Part shown: piece by piece, positions 10,499 through 22,029 of the stretch
How the letters are laid out: each line of letters starts with the position of its first letter
Position numbering within the stretch: position 1 is the first letter of the stretch
Assembly: GCA_014529385.2 (NCBI GenBank)
Contig: CM043956.1
Coordinates: 59,901,120 to 59,965,119 of the forward strand
Length of the DNA stretch: 64,000 bases
Direction: 5' to 3'
Origin: Adiantum capillus-veneris
Lineage: Eukaryota; Streptophyta; Polypodiopsida; Polypodiales; Pteridaceae
Made by a program: the position numbers and the translations under genes
The notes under the pieces: model-generated
Told to the model about the DNA's origin: nothing
What the model saw: only the letters and a program-made list of their open reading frames with translations
Database searches by the model: none

Positions 10499-12430
10499 TG
10501 TAATGTACCCAATATTTATCCATATGAGTCATTTCAGTTATTTTGCAAAGTAATTGGGATTCTCAATTTTGTGATTCATCATGAGTTTATCAAAGCAATT
10601 GGAATTGAAAATCGGGTTCAGAATCTATTTATTTATGATCTTTCTTTATGTGGAACAATAGATTATGTGGGAACCTAACCTATGAGTGAAGAAAAAGCTT
10701 ACAGATAGTATTTTGAGGAAAGAAAGAGAGGTGAGTCAAAATTATGGTACTTCTTGTTTTCTCTCTCTCAAGATAGAATGGGAACTTGTAAGTATAGAGC
10801 TATTTAAAAATCGCGCATAGGATTCGCCAACGCCCAAAAAAAAAAAAAGAGCCACGACGACGCATGAGCTTTTTCTTCTCCTATTCTTGAAACCTCTCAG
10901 TATTCTTAGCACCCCCCTAGAGTCTATATAAAGGACCCTTCTCCTCTCACTTTGAACATACACATCTACGAAAGCGAAAGCTCTCTCGCAACGACGCGTC
11001 GGAGGAAGCCTCTCTCCCTTAACCTCTCACCTTCAAGCCATCTGCATCTCCAATTGTTGACGTGCCGTCACCCGATTTGTGAACACACACTCTCTCTCTC
11101 TCTCTCTCTCTCTCCAACAATGCGCTTTTCTTTTATCCATTCCAAATCTATGGCTCCGAAGCGTGTAACGCAAAGCTCTAAGGACGCCCATGCCGTTGCA
11201 CCACCAAGGAAGGTGGAAAGAAAGGTGTCAACTCCGAACGTATCTCATACAAGAGCATCAACCGAAGAAGAAGTTGAAGCCGTCCAACCTCGAGCACAGG
11301 TGTTACCCACACGCGCTTCAAATCCGGTAAGACAAATTTATAATTATGCATAGTATTCATGTTGACCGGTAAGATGAACTTAGATCTTACCTTAAACCGA
11401 CCGGAAAGGTGATTGTTCAATCACATGAAACAAGCATATGTTTCATAATGTAGTAAAAGTATTGTTTTTATAAACTATTATTGTTTGATAAAGAAATACT
11501 ATTGATAAGTGATTATGGTTTGAGAATATGATTTTGATTGATCTTGTTGAAAGAAACATTTAGAATATGAAATACTAAAAGAAAATCTTGTTTCCAGATG
11601 GAACTCGTGGTTAGCGAGAGGAATCCGCGGTTAGCGGAAATTAAAGTTAAGGTCATCAACTTCCTTTTTCTTACCTTGCGGTTAGCAAGATGCCTTGCGG
11701 GTAGCAAGATGTCCCTTGCGGTTAGCAATAGGGAAGTATGCGTATCTCGCGGTTAGCGATTAAGAAAAACCTTTGCAAAGGCTCTGTTGGCTAGACAGAG
11801 AAAGTCTGTGGTTAGCGGAAAAACTTGTATAGAAACTACAGACTCTTTTTCTTACGGATTATAGAATTGTTTAACTCCTATTATGAAAGAATTGTTTGAT
11901 GATATTTGAAAGGATCGTACTAAAGAACTTGTGCTAGAAACTAATTAAGGAACATTGTTGTATATATCGTGGTAGTAATTAGATACCATTAAAAGAATGG
12001 ATAAGTGCGATGTGGAAAGTGGGGACCAGCTCAGGTTGCCGATCAAGGATGGGTAGACTCGATTAGTCGAGTACTTTTTACTTTGTCTTAGTTAGTTAGA
12101 GATTTATCTCATGTCATATTTTGGATTTAAGGATGGCGGTCGTGCCTCTTAAACGCGGGGAAAAATGCGTTGTTTTTGGATCCTTAATATGTGAAAGGGA
12201 TTTTCTTCTCTTATAATGTAGGATCTAGAGTCCATAGAGCCTTTAACCTCATCGACCTGGCTTGTGGCGTAGGGTTTTGCAACTACGAACACATCAGGTG
12301 GAAGTCTTCTTCTCTTTTGTTGCTCGTATCCTTGCGTCGCATTATCGGAGTAGGGTGTCGTCAATGGATTTAGAGGATAAAGAAGCCTATCTTCCAATTC
12401 GCCCTGATCTTTTACGACGGGGAACTTACA
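10499..12430 (+). repeat. 3' LTR of the A element
   Basis: 1,932 bp, matching 6502-8461 with small indels. TATA box at 10925-10932, CT microsatellite at about 11089-11114, GGTTA hairpin array at 11603-11817. Ends TTACA. Confidence 0.85.
11603..11817 (+). repeat. GGTTA-loop hairpin array, 3' LTR
   Basis: Seven motifs: CTCG-TGGTTAG-CGAG, TCCGC-GGTTA-GCGGA, CTTGC-GGTTA-GCAAG, CTTGC-GGGTA-GCAAG, TTGC-GGTTA-GCAA, TCGC-GGTTA-GCGA and a weaker last copy. A related CTCTGT-TGGCTAG-ACAGAG lies near 11782-11800. Stems vary but stay complementary. Confidence 0.75.
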
Positions 12431-12435
12431 TATTG

Positions 12436-12660
12436 TGTGATGACCTAGAGCTATGAGAAATGGCATAGGAAGATTTCTTTGATCATTGAGTGTTGCCATT
12501 TGCTTGCTGAGTTGTTGTGTTAGCTTGTTAAGGGTCACTTCTTGAGATTGATGATCTCAAAGAGTCGTTGAGCCCCATCTGAGTCACTTCCCTAAGTATT
12601 GACATTATGTTAGTGCCTGATAGCTATGTTATACACGTCCGTCGCGACGACCCGCTAACT
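12436..12660 (+). mobile_element. C-family LTR, second part
   Basis: Continuation of the LTR interrupted at 6501. It matches the reverse complement of about 1638-1870, including the CACTTCTTGAGATTGATGAT stretch, and ends at the CCCGCTAAC terminus. Confidence 0.7.
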
Positions 12661-13218
12661 AAAATGACCTAGACCTAAAAATAATTTTAGTCACCATTTG
12701 GGTATAAAATGGCCATATGATGAACAAACAAAATTAAACAAAATCTTATCAAAAATTATTTCTATAAAATGCAACATCGTAACAGTCACATGAGTTGTTC
12801 GCATACCATTTCAATTAATTAATTTGCAACAAAAATTGAAGGAAAAGGAGTGAGAGTTGACCACCAAAAGAAGTTCCTTGTTTTTAGAAAAGACTCCAAA
12901 AAGCAAGATCTATTCCTAGCAAGAAATGGGGCACCATATTTTTTGCTTGGGGAGCACTCTAGCTTGGTAGAGAGCCTATAAAAGCATCACTAGTGCTGAG
13001 TTTTCATCAGTGTCGTAGTTGCATCTACTAGCCCAAGACTATGCAAGTGTATTATATGGAGTAATGAAATCTCTTCATCACCATCTCCATAAGAACTTCT
13101 CTCTCCTTCATGTGAAGAAGAAGAAGAAGAATAACTTTCTCTCTCTCTCTCTCTCTCTCTACTTTCTTACTACACTCTCTTCTCTTTTCACGGTGCATAG
13201 AGCTCTACGTCGATTTCG

Positions 13219-13267
<49 letters not shown>

Positions 13268-13620
13268 CTTACTACACTCTCTTCTCTTTTCACGACGTAT
13301 AGAGCTCTACGTCGATTTCGTGGAAAAAATCTCTATATAGCTCTCATCAACCCTCTATTGCGGCTCTAAACTCCATAGCCATCGTCTTTCCTCTCTCTAC
13401 TTTGTTTTTGAGAAAGTACCTTCTCGGTGGTTGCTTTTTTGTGTACATAAGTTAAAAAGGAAACCATTATTTTAAATGTTAAAAGAATGTGGTAGTAATT
13501 AGGAAATAGAGAATCATGTGTAAGTGCAGGGTGGTAAGTGAGGATTGACTAAGGTTGTCAATCAAGGACCGGTGGAGTTGATCATTCAGGCAACTATCCA
13601 TTCCTGCACAAAAAATTGTT
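12661..13620 (+). mobile_element. LTR-like remnant related to family A
   Basis: It has a TATAAAAG box at 12977-12984, CT-rich leader sequence and, near 13488-13570, a stretch resembling the A LTR (GTGGTAGTAATTAG, then AGG-TTG-CAATCAAGGA). It looks like a diverged LTR of a related family, with unclear ends. The reading frame 13019-13369 arises from the CT repeats and is not a gene. Confidence 0.4.
13139..13338. repeat. Two-copy tandem repeat of about 100 bp with CT tracts
   Basis: The segment with ACTTTCTTACTACACTCTC and GCTCTACGTCGATTTCGTGG occurs twice in direct orientation, each copy preceded by a CT run. Confidence 0.85.
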
Positions 13621-13685
13621 TAGAAGACTTCTTCAATTGGAAGAGGAGTCCACCAATAGTGGTTGTGTCCTCACATCTGTTAGGA

Positions 13686-13706
13686 GGGGGGGGGGGGGGG
13701 GGGGGG
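13686..13706. repeat. Poly-G tract (21)
   Basis: Uninterrupted run of G between AGGA and AGAGAG. Confidence 0.85.
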
Positions 13707-13749
13707 AGAGAGTTGGCTGAGGATACCTTAGCCCAATTATGGAAGTTAT

Positions 13750-15509
13750 AGGGCCAAAAAGATTTTGAAGTTTTAAGGTTTTGTCATGTTTTTGTTGCAA
13801 GACGGGACTATGTCTTTTCTAGGGCTATAGTCCCAAGCCATTTCCAATGGAAAAGGTCTATTCCCTACATAGTTCTTACTCAAGACTTTAATTTTACTAG
13901 GCCTAGAGACCTGTCAAGGACCCCATCTTGACCTTTGGTGTCGGTAGGTTGGAGAACCTCTCAGGTTTGAGAACAGATACTTTCTTTTACATGTCATGCA
14001 CACATCCAGAAATAGAAAAAAGTTATTTTGTGCATATAATTGGAGTTATTCCATATGCTCAATCAAAGTGGTGGGATATTTTTGCATCATGATTGGATTT
14101 ATGTGATGATTTCATATGATGTTTGGAATCTCATGGATGGATGTGGATGTTTCATGTGCATGCACATCTTGCTCTCCACCCGTCTAGGTCATATACTAGC
14201 TCTATGTGCAAGGAGGGTGAGGTGTGGTCATAGAACATCACTTATTTATGGTTAAAGACTATCAAAGTGGGATTTTGAGGTTATTTTTAGTCTCTGATCA
14301 AACTTATTTCATGCATTAAAGTTTTTTTCTTAAGGGCCATGTGTGTTTGCTCAGTTTGGTTGCAGCATGTATAGTCAAAACTCTAAGTGTGGGAGTTGGT
14401 TCCGTAAGGAATATGGTTTATGGTCAAGGGCTAAGATCCCTCATAGATTATGGTTGTGATTTGATTGTAGAATCCGGTGTGACTCTTGGATCTTTTTTTG
14501 GTTATGGTTGTTCTGCCCAAAATTTGTACAACCATGTTATGTACTAAAGTTGTTTCACAGGTTGGATGTACATCACCCTGAGTAGGGTGGAGTGCTTACC
14601 CATGTGATGGAACTTGATTATGGTTTATTATCTTGGATTGGACTATGAAGGGGTTTTGATGGTTTATGGTAGGCCTGTAAGGGTAGTGACCCTATACAAT
14701 TTGACTTCTTGGAAAGGACTATTTGTGCATATGCAAGATTCTATTTTGATTGTACTCATGTGTTTCTCATGACCGCGTCAATAAAAAATTAGAACCGCCT
14801 ACATTGCGTAGCCTTAGATGAAAAAGTTGATGACTTAAGGCTTTGTTGGATCAGGGGTGTCGCTTGGATCTTCTTCTTTTTTGGTTGGCTCATCTACATA
14901 GTTAGTGTGTCAAGGGTTGAATGACCTACTCAGAACTCACTAGAGGAGCTTGGTGATGGAAACAAAGTGTGCACAAGAGTGCTTGTGTATGTAGTTGTTG
15001 TAGGAGAAAACTCTATAGCTAAAGGCTCTAGAGGGCATAAGATGGAATGTGTTCAAGGTTGATAATTCATTGCATAGTGATTCTAATTTGAGCCATGAAT
15101 CCTCCACTCTTTATGCACCTTGGAAAAAAACAACCATCATTGATGTGGTGATCATGCATTGATTCCTTCTTATAATGATTGGCTATGGGATACCCACAAA
15201 GATGCGTGAATTCATGACTTTCAAATGACCGTTAGTTATCTCAAACCTCATCTTGATATCTCGTATTTGAGTCTAGATTTTGGTGATATTCATACTATTG
15301 TTGGGTTGAATAGTTTGGTTGACTCGGACCACTTCAGCCCTTACTAAGAAAAATTCTAGTGGAGGTCCTCTGGAGGGTTTCCAAAGTTCTATATCTCTTT
15401 GAACACATGTGCTAGACAAGATCTATATATAGTGACCCCTGTGAGGTCCAATGAACGGTTTCCAAACTCAAATAATTTGGCTACAATAGGTATTGATATT
15501 GCACGTTGT
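13750..15509. other. Non-coding stretch, nothing recognised
   Basis: Short frames only, no domain, no homologue elsewhere in the window. Probably decayed transposon sequence, but nothing supports a family. Confidence 0.35.
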
Positions 15510-15984
15510 ACTCAAATTGAATAATACAGCTTAATTTTCAGCCCATTATAGACCATAGGCAAAATTAGTCCAAATAAGTCCTTTAGTCTTATTGTGCCAA
15601 TGGAGAAAACCCAGTCCACCTCATAAGGTCCTCACCACACCTTCTTCAAGTTGGGTTTCTTTGGGTCTAACTTTTTGAATTCCCATACTTTCAGTTTACT
15701 GTCATGCCAGTTTTTTCTTCATTTTTGCATTACTTTTTGTTCTAGCATTACTCCCTATTTGATTTTATCTAGATTTAGTAGATTCATGCAATCTCTTTAT
15801 CAAAGTTGAATTATAATCCATATCATATTCTATTGCTAATTAGAGACTAGGAGAATAGTGAGTTTCATTGATACAACCCATAAACCACTTTGAAAGGTGT
15901 CATTCTAGATGTGATATTATGGGATCTTATAGATTTTATCCCATAAACCACTTTGAAAGGTGTCATTCTAGGTGTGATCTTATG
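15510..15984 (-). pseudogene. Ty3/gypsy integrase C-terminal relic
   Basis: The minus strand, with stops and shifts, reads pieces typical of the integrase end of gypsy pol: MTPFKVVYG (the TPF-VVYG block before the C-terminal domain), then KLKVWEFKKLDPKKPN, GPYEVDWVFSIGTIRLKDL and NGLKIKLYY, which correspond to the GPY module. A 58-bp tandem duplication (about 15885-15982) repeats the MTPFKVVYG segment. No other part of this element is present, and it abuts the copia relic at 15985. It is non-functional. Confidence 0.6.
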
Positions 15985-17584
15985 TGACTTGTTCACCTCT
16001 CTTGAGTCTGTCTCTCATGAGAATTCAGTCACTTGTGCCAACAATGCCTCTTATCCGGTTTAGGGAGTTGGAAAGATTGTGCTTACTCCTGCAAATGGCA
16101 CTTCTTTCACACTTGTTGATGCACTTTATGTACCTGGGGTCAAGTCAAATCTTTTGTCTGTATTCGCATTTCTAGACTTGTATTTTTAGTCAAATTTATG
16201 GATGACCGATGTACAATACATCTCAATTTTGGTGATGCAATTGTTGCATCTTGCCTTTTGTGATGTGGGCTGTATAAGCTCACTTTGTATGACAAGTGTG
16301 GAACAAAATTTGCAAATGCAGTTGCAGATTGAAGGGCAGTATCACATGCAAAGTTGTGGCATGCACGTTTTGGGCATTTGAATTTTTCTAGTATGCTGCA
16401 TTTGCAAAAATCTGATATGGTTGCTTCTTTGCCGCCTCTTCAAGCACCTTTCATGCATATTTGTGAAGGAATTATTTTGGGTAAAATGCAGCATTCTAAG
16501 TTTCCCAAGGATGGTTCAATTAGGGCCACATGCAGATTGTAGCTTGTGCATAATGGTGTTTGTGGGCCCATGCAAACTCCATCCTTGGGAGATTACCTTT
16601 ACTTTGTGACTTTTATTGATGATTACTCCATGCATGCATGGTTATTTTTGCTTAAAGCAAAATCAAAAGTTTTTATGTGCTTCAAACAATTTCTTGCTAT
16701 GGCTGAAAATGTCTTGAAATGTACTACGGGAACCCTCCATCCCGATCAAGGGGGGAGTATATGTCTCATGAATTTAATGCATTTCTGGCTAGTCGTGGGA
16801 TAAAACACCAATGTACAGTGCCTTATACACCTCAGCAAAATGGTGTTGCTGAGAGTAAAAATAGGTCACCTACAAAAATGGCATGATGTATGGTCAAAAG
16901 TCAAACTTTGCTGCATTATTTTTGGCTTGAGGCCATCATGTGTGCCAGTTATGTACTAAACAGGTGTCCTATAAAATCTTTGCAGTCTATTACTCCATAT
17001 GAAGCATGGCATGATAGAAAGACTTCTATTGAGAACATGCATGTTTTTGGCTATTTGGCATATGCTTTGGTGCCACAAACACAACACAACAAATTGGATG
17101 ATAAGGCTGTCAAATGTATTTTTTTTGTTTATAGTTCTGAAAGAAAAGGTTACACGTTGTATCATCCACAATAAGTATATTCTGGTTTCACGAGATGTTG
17201 TGTTTGTGGAAGATTCTGTTCAGCCCTTACTGTCATGTACTAGAGATAGTAGTGTAAGCTCACGGGGCATTTATGACACTTTGTTGCCTCTATTCAGTGG
17301 TAGAAATATGAATGTAAATTCCAATGAGGAAAATGTACAGCCTATGGGGGGTTTTTGAAAATGTTACAGATCATCCTATTATCAATGCATATGTACATGA
17401 TGTACTTGATGAGGAAAGGGTTGAAAATGAGAAGGCTAGAGGTATGCCAAAATGGTTGGTTCATACATTGTGTGACAATAAATTGTATGCACCTTTGTCT
17501 AGTCGTACTCGTTCAGGCTCTCACCATGCATCTTATGCATCAGATTGTTATGCTTTGGTTGTGTCTAGTATACACTATGTTGAG
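15985..17584 (+). pseudogene. Ty1/copia protease-integrase relic (B family)
   Basis: A broken plus-strand copy of the middle of copia pol, closely related to the minus-strand copy at 44058-46727. In order: the SLESVSHENS-like end of the protease region, LWHARFGHLNFSS of the GAG-pre-integrase domain (about 16351), the integrase core with DYLYFVTFIDDYSMHAWLF (about 16600), the PYTPQQNGV and NRCP blocks (about 16830-16970), and the linker toward reverse transcriptase (SRDVVFVEDSVQPLLSCTRDS). Multiple stops and shifts break it. It ends at 17584, where the D-family sequence begins exactly at TGTTAGC. Unlike the 44-46 kb copy, this relic keeps the integrase core. Confidence 0.8.
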
Positions 17585-17965
17585 TGTTAGCAGCAAGCTC
17601 GCTCGGATAACATTTTTCGAAGCTTTTATTGTAAAAACACTTATTATTTTGATGAATCGGGAATTTTGTAACTCTTACTTTCCAGATGAGCAGTGTAATT
17701 GATGTGCCAAGGCTACAAGCTTCCAAATTGTATCAACCAATCTTTAGTTAGAGCTCCCAAACTATTAGTTTTGACCACAAAAACCTTGGCTAAAGTAAAA
17801 AATCCAATTTTTGTAAGTATTTTATAAGTTTTGGATAATAGAAACACCGTCTGAGCTAACGGCGCTCACTTCTCTCCTTCTTGCGCTTCTTTCTCTCTCT
17901 CGGATTGTCACATTCCGGGGCCGTCTTTTGTGTTGCAATCGCAGGTAAGAGCTCTATGTATTTGA
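17585..17965 (+). mobile_element. D-family LTR-like fragment
   Basis: Begins TGTTAGCAGCAAGC, as the minus-strand copy at 25420 does, and matches it and the arm from 23783 along its length (shared GCTAACGGCGCTCACTTCTCTC). It is inserted into the copia relic and is cut off at 17965 where the Penelope-like repeat begins. Confidence 0.65.
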
Positions 17966-18284
17966 AAAAAAGGAAAAGAACCTTAGCAAGAAAAATTTGC
18001 TTTGGAGACACGATGGAAGAAGGTAAAGTGACAAGTGCACGTTGCAGAGGGGGGAAGGAGAATGAAAATGAGACAAGTTTACACCAAACGCGTTTTTCCT
18101 AATTAGCTTATCAATGGTGTAAACTAAAATTAGGATATGGAGTGGGTATAAATAGTGTAGTGTGGCTCAAACAACTGTAACAGGTACCATATTGAAGAGG
18201 GATAGGGCCTTCTGAAAGATAGGTAATGACCCATCTTAAGTGGGTACTTACAAAAAAAAGGGAGGGAAAGGAAGAGAGTTAGTA
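17966..18284. repeat. Left pseudo-LTR of the Penelope-like element
   Basis: Direct repeat of the right copy, roughly 90 percent identical by eye, with shared blocks ATGGAAGAAGGTAAAGTGAC, GAGACAAGTTTACACC, GGTATAAATAGTG and AAAGGAAGAGAGTTAGT. The short G run here (6) is 29 G long in the right copy. Confidence 0.7.
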
Positions 18285-18399
18285 GGGTAATAAAGATTTT
18301 GAAGGGGTAGTAAAGGGGTGGCAAAGTTGTACAAAAAAGGGGGACTAGCCCAAGGAGGTTGACACTACCTAGGGAATGGGCAGAGTTTAGAGGGGTTGC

Positions 18400-20220
18400 A
18401 TATACACCAGAGGCAAAAAATAACTGAAGTTTAGTTGAGGTGGGGTTAATTCAATAGAGGGTGGAGTTCTTTGAGAGAGGAAGGGGTGGAAGTGGTTTAG
18501 AGAGAAAAGTTCCGAGATTGGGTGTATTCATTCAACATATCAAAGGTCTAGGTATGTGTGCCAGGTGGTGTTGGTTTTAAGAAGATTAGTGAGGGGTTTG
18601 ATCATGGAACGGGATAAGTTGAGATGGCGGATTAGAGGTGAGAAAGGAATCTTGATAATGGTTGGAGAGGGTTTGGTTTTAGAAAAAGTTTGGAGGAGAG
18701 AGGGTCTTAGATTTTAGGAAAGGTAGAGAAAGAAAGCTTCTAAAAGGGGGAGGGATATCCCTTGTCTCTAACCCTAGCAAAGAAAAGGTTACGAATAAAG
18801 ATAAAGCCAGAAAGAGAGCTTTCTCTAATAATGTACCTCCTAAGCTCTGAGAGAATAAAAGTGATCTTTTGGTGTGTAGGGTGCCAAGATTTCCAAGGGA
18901 TATAGTTGTAGGAATTAAGGCTTTTTTGGTAGCAATGGGTATCAAGGATCCCATACGTGGAAAAAGAGGGTCCTTTGAAGAAATGAATATCTAGAATAAA
19001 TGCTTCTTGCAAGGAGATTACAAGGAAAATTTTTAACGTGTTCTTGGAGAGGGTGCCCATATTTTTGTAGTAGTTTGTTCAAGATAGAGAGAGGACCACC
19101 CCAAATTCCAAAGGCATCATCAACAAATCTCTTGAAATAGAAAAGGCAAGGGGAGGATAGGAGATTCATGCCTTCCTCTAAAAAGCAAAGAAAAAGTTAA
19201 GCATACACAACTACAAAGTTAGACCCCATAGTGGTGCCCTTAATTTGGTGCCAAAAATCTCCATTGAAAGAGCGATAATGGTGGTTGAGGATAAGAGAGG
19301 CTAAGGATAAAATGAAGTGGACCTTAGGGGAGGGGAAGAAGCCCTTGATGGATTGTTTAAGGGATAGGGATACTAGGATAGAGAGATTCAACATCAAAGG
19401 TGAAGAGGATAATGTTGAGAGGAAAAGAAATATAAGTTAGGTCTAAAACCAGAGAGTGAGAGTCTTTTAAGTGTTGAGTTTTGAAAAAAAGAATGGGGTA
19501 AAGTTGTGCATAGATCCATTTAGATGTGTTCTCTAAGATGTAACCTTTGTAAGAACAAATGGGGCAAGGTTTAGGGTTTTTGAGTGAGGAGGAGAGGATA
19601 AAGGCTCTTTCGTTTCCGGGAAGAAGATGATAGTTTGTGACAATAGAGGAAAGGAGGGAGTGCACAAAGGGTAAGGGAGGTGTGGAGATTTTGGAGTAGG
19701 TGAAGGGGTCCAAGAGGTGATGCAAGGCTTCTTTACAATACCAAAATTTAGAGAGGATGACCGGGACTAAATTTTTATCTGCGGGTTTGATAATGATGCT
19801 ATGATCCTTTCGTAAGGATGAGATGAAATTCATTAAAAGAGGTTTAGAGTGAAAAGGAGGAAGAGAGGAGAGAAGATATTTAAGGAGAGAAGAGATAAGC
19901 CCCAAGGTTTGGCTAAGAGTTGTGGAGGGAGAGGGGGGATTCCAAAGAGGATTTGGGATAGAAAAAGAAGAGGGAGTAAGAGAGGGTTCATTTTTTAAAA
20001 ACATACTAAAATGTAAGCCCCTTTCTAAATTAGAGTAGGCTTGAAGAATAGAGGGGAGGGGGAGAGGGGGAATATAATTGAGACCAAGGCCTATAAGTCT
20101 TTGTTCGGAGAGGGAGAGATAACGATTGGAGAGGTTAGTAACTTTGTGCTCAAGGGAAAATATAGTAATTTTGCTAAGGGACAAAATCCTAAAGAGGTGG
20201 GGGTTAGTGAGGGGAGCCAA
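18400..20220 (-). pseudogene. Penelope-like reverse transcriptase (broken)
   Basis: Copies element RNA into DNA at the target in this family. Motifs in order on the minus strand: VTNLSNRYLSLSEQRLIGLG (N-terminal block), IIIKPADKNLVPVI and YCKEALHHLLD (finger region), TFDVESLYPSIP with the first catalytic aspartate (about 19360), then after a frameshift GTTMGSNFVVVYA (about 19200), an in-frame stop, FKRFVDDAFGIWGG with the VDD catalytic pair (about 19095), and the thumb region with SYNYIPWKSWHP, ELRRYI and KGYPSPF (about 18910-18740). Beyond further shifts a weak PNLGTFLS motif matches the conserved C-terminal block of the family. At least two shifts and several stops inactivate it. The YIP-S-HP thumb style and the lack of an endonuclease resemble the Athena/Coprina group more than canonical Penelope. 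Confidence 0.75.
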
Positions 20221-20353
20221 AATTTACAACGTTTCCTACCCATGTAGGGGGAGTGGGGAAGCAAATGGAATAAATAAGGAAGGGTCCAAATATGTGGAAA
20301 GAGAGGGGCTTGAGAGAAGAGCAAATAGACCCAAGTGGTAGGGTGCTCCTTCC

Positions 20354-22020
20354 CTACTTCACCCTCCTCCATTGCGAGTTTTTTGAAGTTCTCAGCAAGT
20401 TATACTTAGGGTGTAGGGGCTTGGATTGTGGTGTGAGAGAGTTGAGGAGATAATTGGGAGTTTTGAGTAGAGAGGGAAAGGGGATAATGTTGGATGAGGA
20501 GGAAGATGGGAAGGAATTCTTAGGAGTGGTTAAAATGGGAGGATTGTAAGAGGGGGAAGTAGAGAGAAGGTGGCCCGATGGGGGAGAGGATTTGGGATTT
20601 TTAAAAGGTTGATGGGTAAAGTTTTCATGGGAGGCTTTATTCAAAGAGGGAGGCTTCTTGAAGGTTTGTCGAGTGTTGTTTCCATGCGAGACAACCTTTG
20701 GAGGAGAAGACTGATAGGGGGTCGGGCAGTGGGAGTTGTTAGTGGGCTTCTTTCGAGGGGGTGGAAGAAGCTTTCTAATTTGGGTGGTGACTTCATGACG
20801 CACCAATTCGCCCATCGTCTTCCTTAGATAGAGACTCCACTTCTTCCAAGATGGAGGATTGGGTTCTCTTTCCAGCATTGTGTGCCGCCATGCTTAAGGA
20901 ATAGGGAAAATGGGCTTGGAGAATCTCATTTTGAAGATGAGCATCAAACTCATTGAGGGAGTTTTGCTTCCAAAGAAAGAGTTGATTCTCCCAAGTCACG
21001 GGTTGCACTCTTGGGAAAGAGATGGGTGCAAGCTTTTTCGTGAGGTCCGCAAGCCTCTCTTCCACAAGATCGCGGTATTCATCATAGGTTTTTTGGAGGT
21101 TATTGACAAGTAACTCTTGGGCTTGGATGTAAGACTTAGTGCAATCTAATTGGAATTGGATATTGAGAGTGCTATACTTGGCACTTAAGAGTGCTTGAGC
21201 TTGAGAGTCTTCTATGGTGAGACAAGGAGGCTTCATACAAAGGCTATGTGATGCTTTTTGAAAGGATCGAAGGTTTTGCAAATGAGAGAGGTGTGATTTG
21301 GCATTGCTAAGCTTATGATTGAGTCCTTTAAGTTCTACCAAGGAGAGGGAAACAATTTTATTGAATTCTAAGGGCTTTTTGATTGCGGGTTGAATGGGAA
21401 AAAGAGGACAAGGAGCGGCTGCAAGGGAGGAAGAGCTTGCGGGGAGAGAGCCAAAAGAGGAGGGGAAGGCAAGGGGAGGACTAGTGAGGAGGCCCCTTTG
21501 AGCATTGTTGAAGAAAATGCCAGAAGAGAGCTAGTAAGGCTAGGATGATGGGAGAGGGAGGGGTTAACGATTGCCAGTTTTTGTTGCGGGAAGGGAGAGT
21601 TGATCAAGATCTTCAGGAGGTAGGTTGGCGGTGAGGCCGAGGATTTCTTTCGAGCTAAAGAAGGCCTTTTTCGAGGAGGTAGGAAAAGTTGACGTTGGAG
21701 AGGGTAGGTTGATGAGGTTCATTGCTCGCCGAGGTAAAGCTGGGAAACGTAAGCTTACCAAAAGGAGGGGTATTGGGTTTCAAAGGAATTACAAGGGCCG
21801 GGAATCGGATGAGGGCGTTAGAAGATTTTTGGGGGTGGGCCGCCACATTGGAGATAGGGGAGGCTAGAACGGAAGGAGCTGGAGAGGAAGTGGTGGGAAC
21901 ACCTTCTACTGTCATTGAGGTGGGGTAAGAACCCACTGTTGATGACGAAGAGGGGAGAGGAGTGGTCATAAGGAAAAATTTTAAGGCAAAGTGAAAAACT
22001 TGTATTAGAGACCTTTGCAA
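20354..22020 (-). pseudogene. Penelope-like ORF1 region, coiled coil
   Basis: Lies directly upstream of the reverse transcriptase on the same strand. It is split over at least four frames. The first part (22020-21655) is rich in Ser, Thr and Pro (VGSYPTSMTVEGVPTTSS). The middle (21341-20793) is a likely coiled coil with runs such as LNHKLSNAKSHLSHLQNL and YDEYRDLVEERLADLTKKL. The last part (20878-20354) starts KKWSLYLRKTMGELV and then becomes basic and proline-rich. A separate coiled-coil ORF before the reverse transcriptase is known for endonuclease-less Penelope-like elements. I infer that role from position and composition; there is no diagnostic motif. Confidence 0.45.
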
Positions 22021-22029
22021 TGTAAAAAC

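Larger units (their letters stand above)
6502..12430 (+). mobile_element. Complete gag-only LTR element (family A)
   Basis: A 5.9-kb element with LTRs at 6502-8461 and 10499-12430, both starting TGTAATGTACCCAA and ending TTACA. It has a primer site just inside the 5' LTR and a purine tract just before the 3' LTR. The 2-kb interior holds a gag gene but no protease, reverse transcriptase or integrase. The flanks are AATTG and TATTG, a 5-bp target duplication with one change, and the unoccupied site survives in the C LTR at 1638-2515. It therefore moved as a unit and must have used enzymes from another element. The layout matches the class called TR-GAG in plants. Confidence 0.85.

Noticed and set aside
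18285..18740. Possible GIY-YIG endonuclease at the Penelope-like C-terminus
   Set aside because: I read the minus-strand frames and found only the weak PNLG block and no GIY or YIG motif; the space is also short.
19560..19580. TTTAGGG near the Penelope-like element as a telomeric repeat
   Set aside because: It is a single occurrence inside the RT coding region, not an array.
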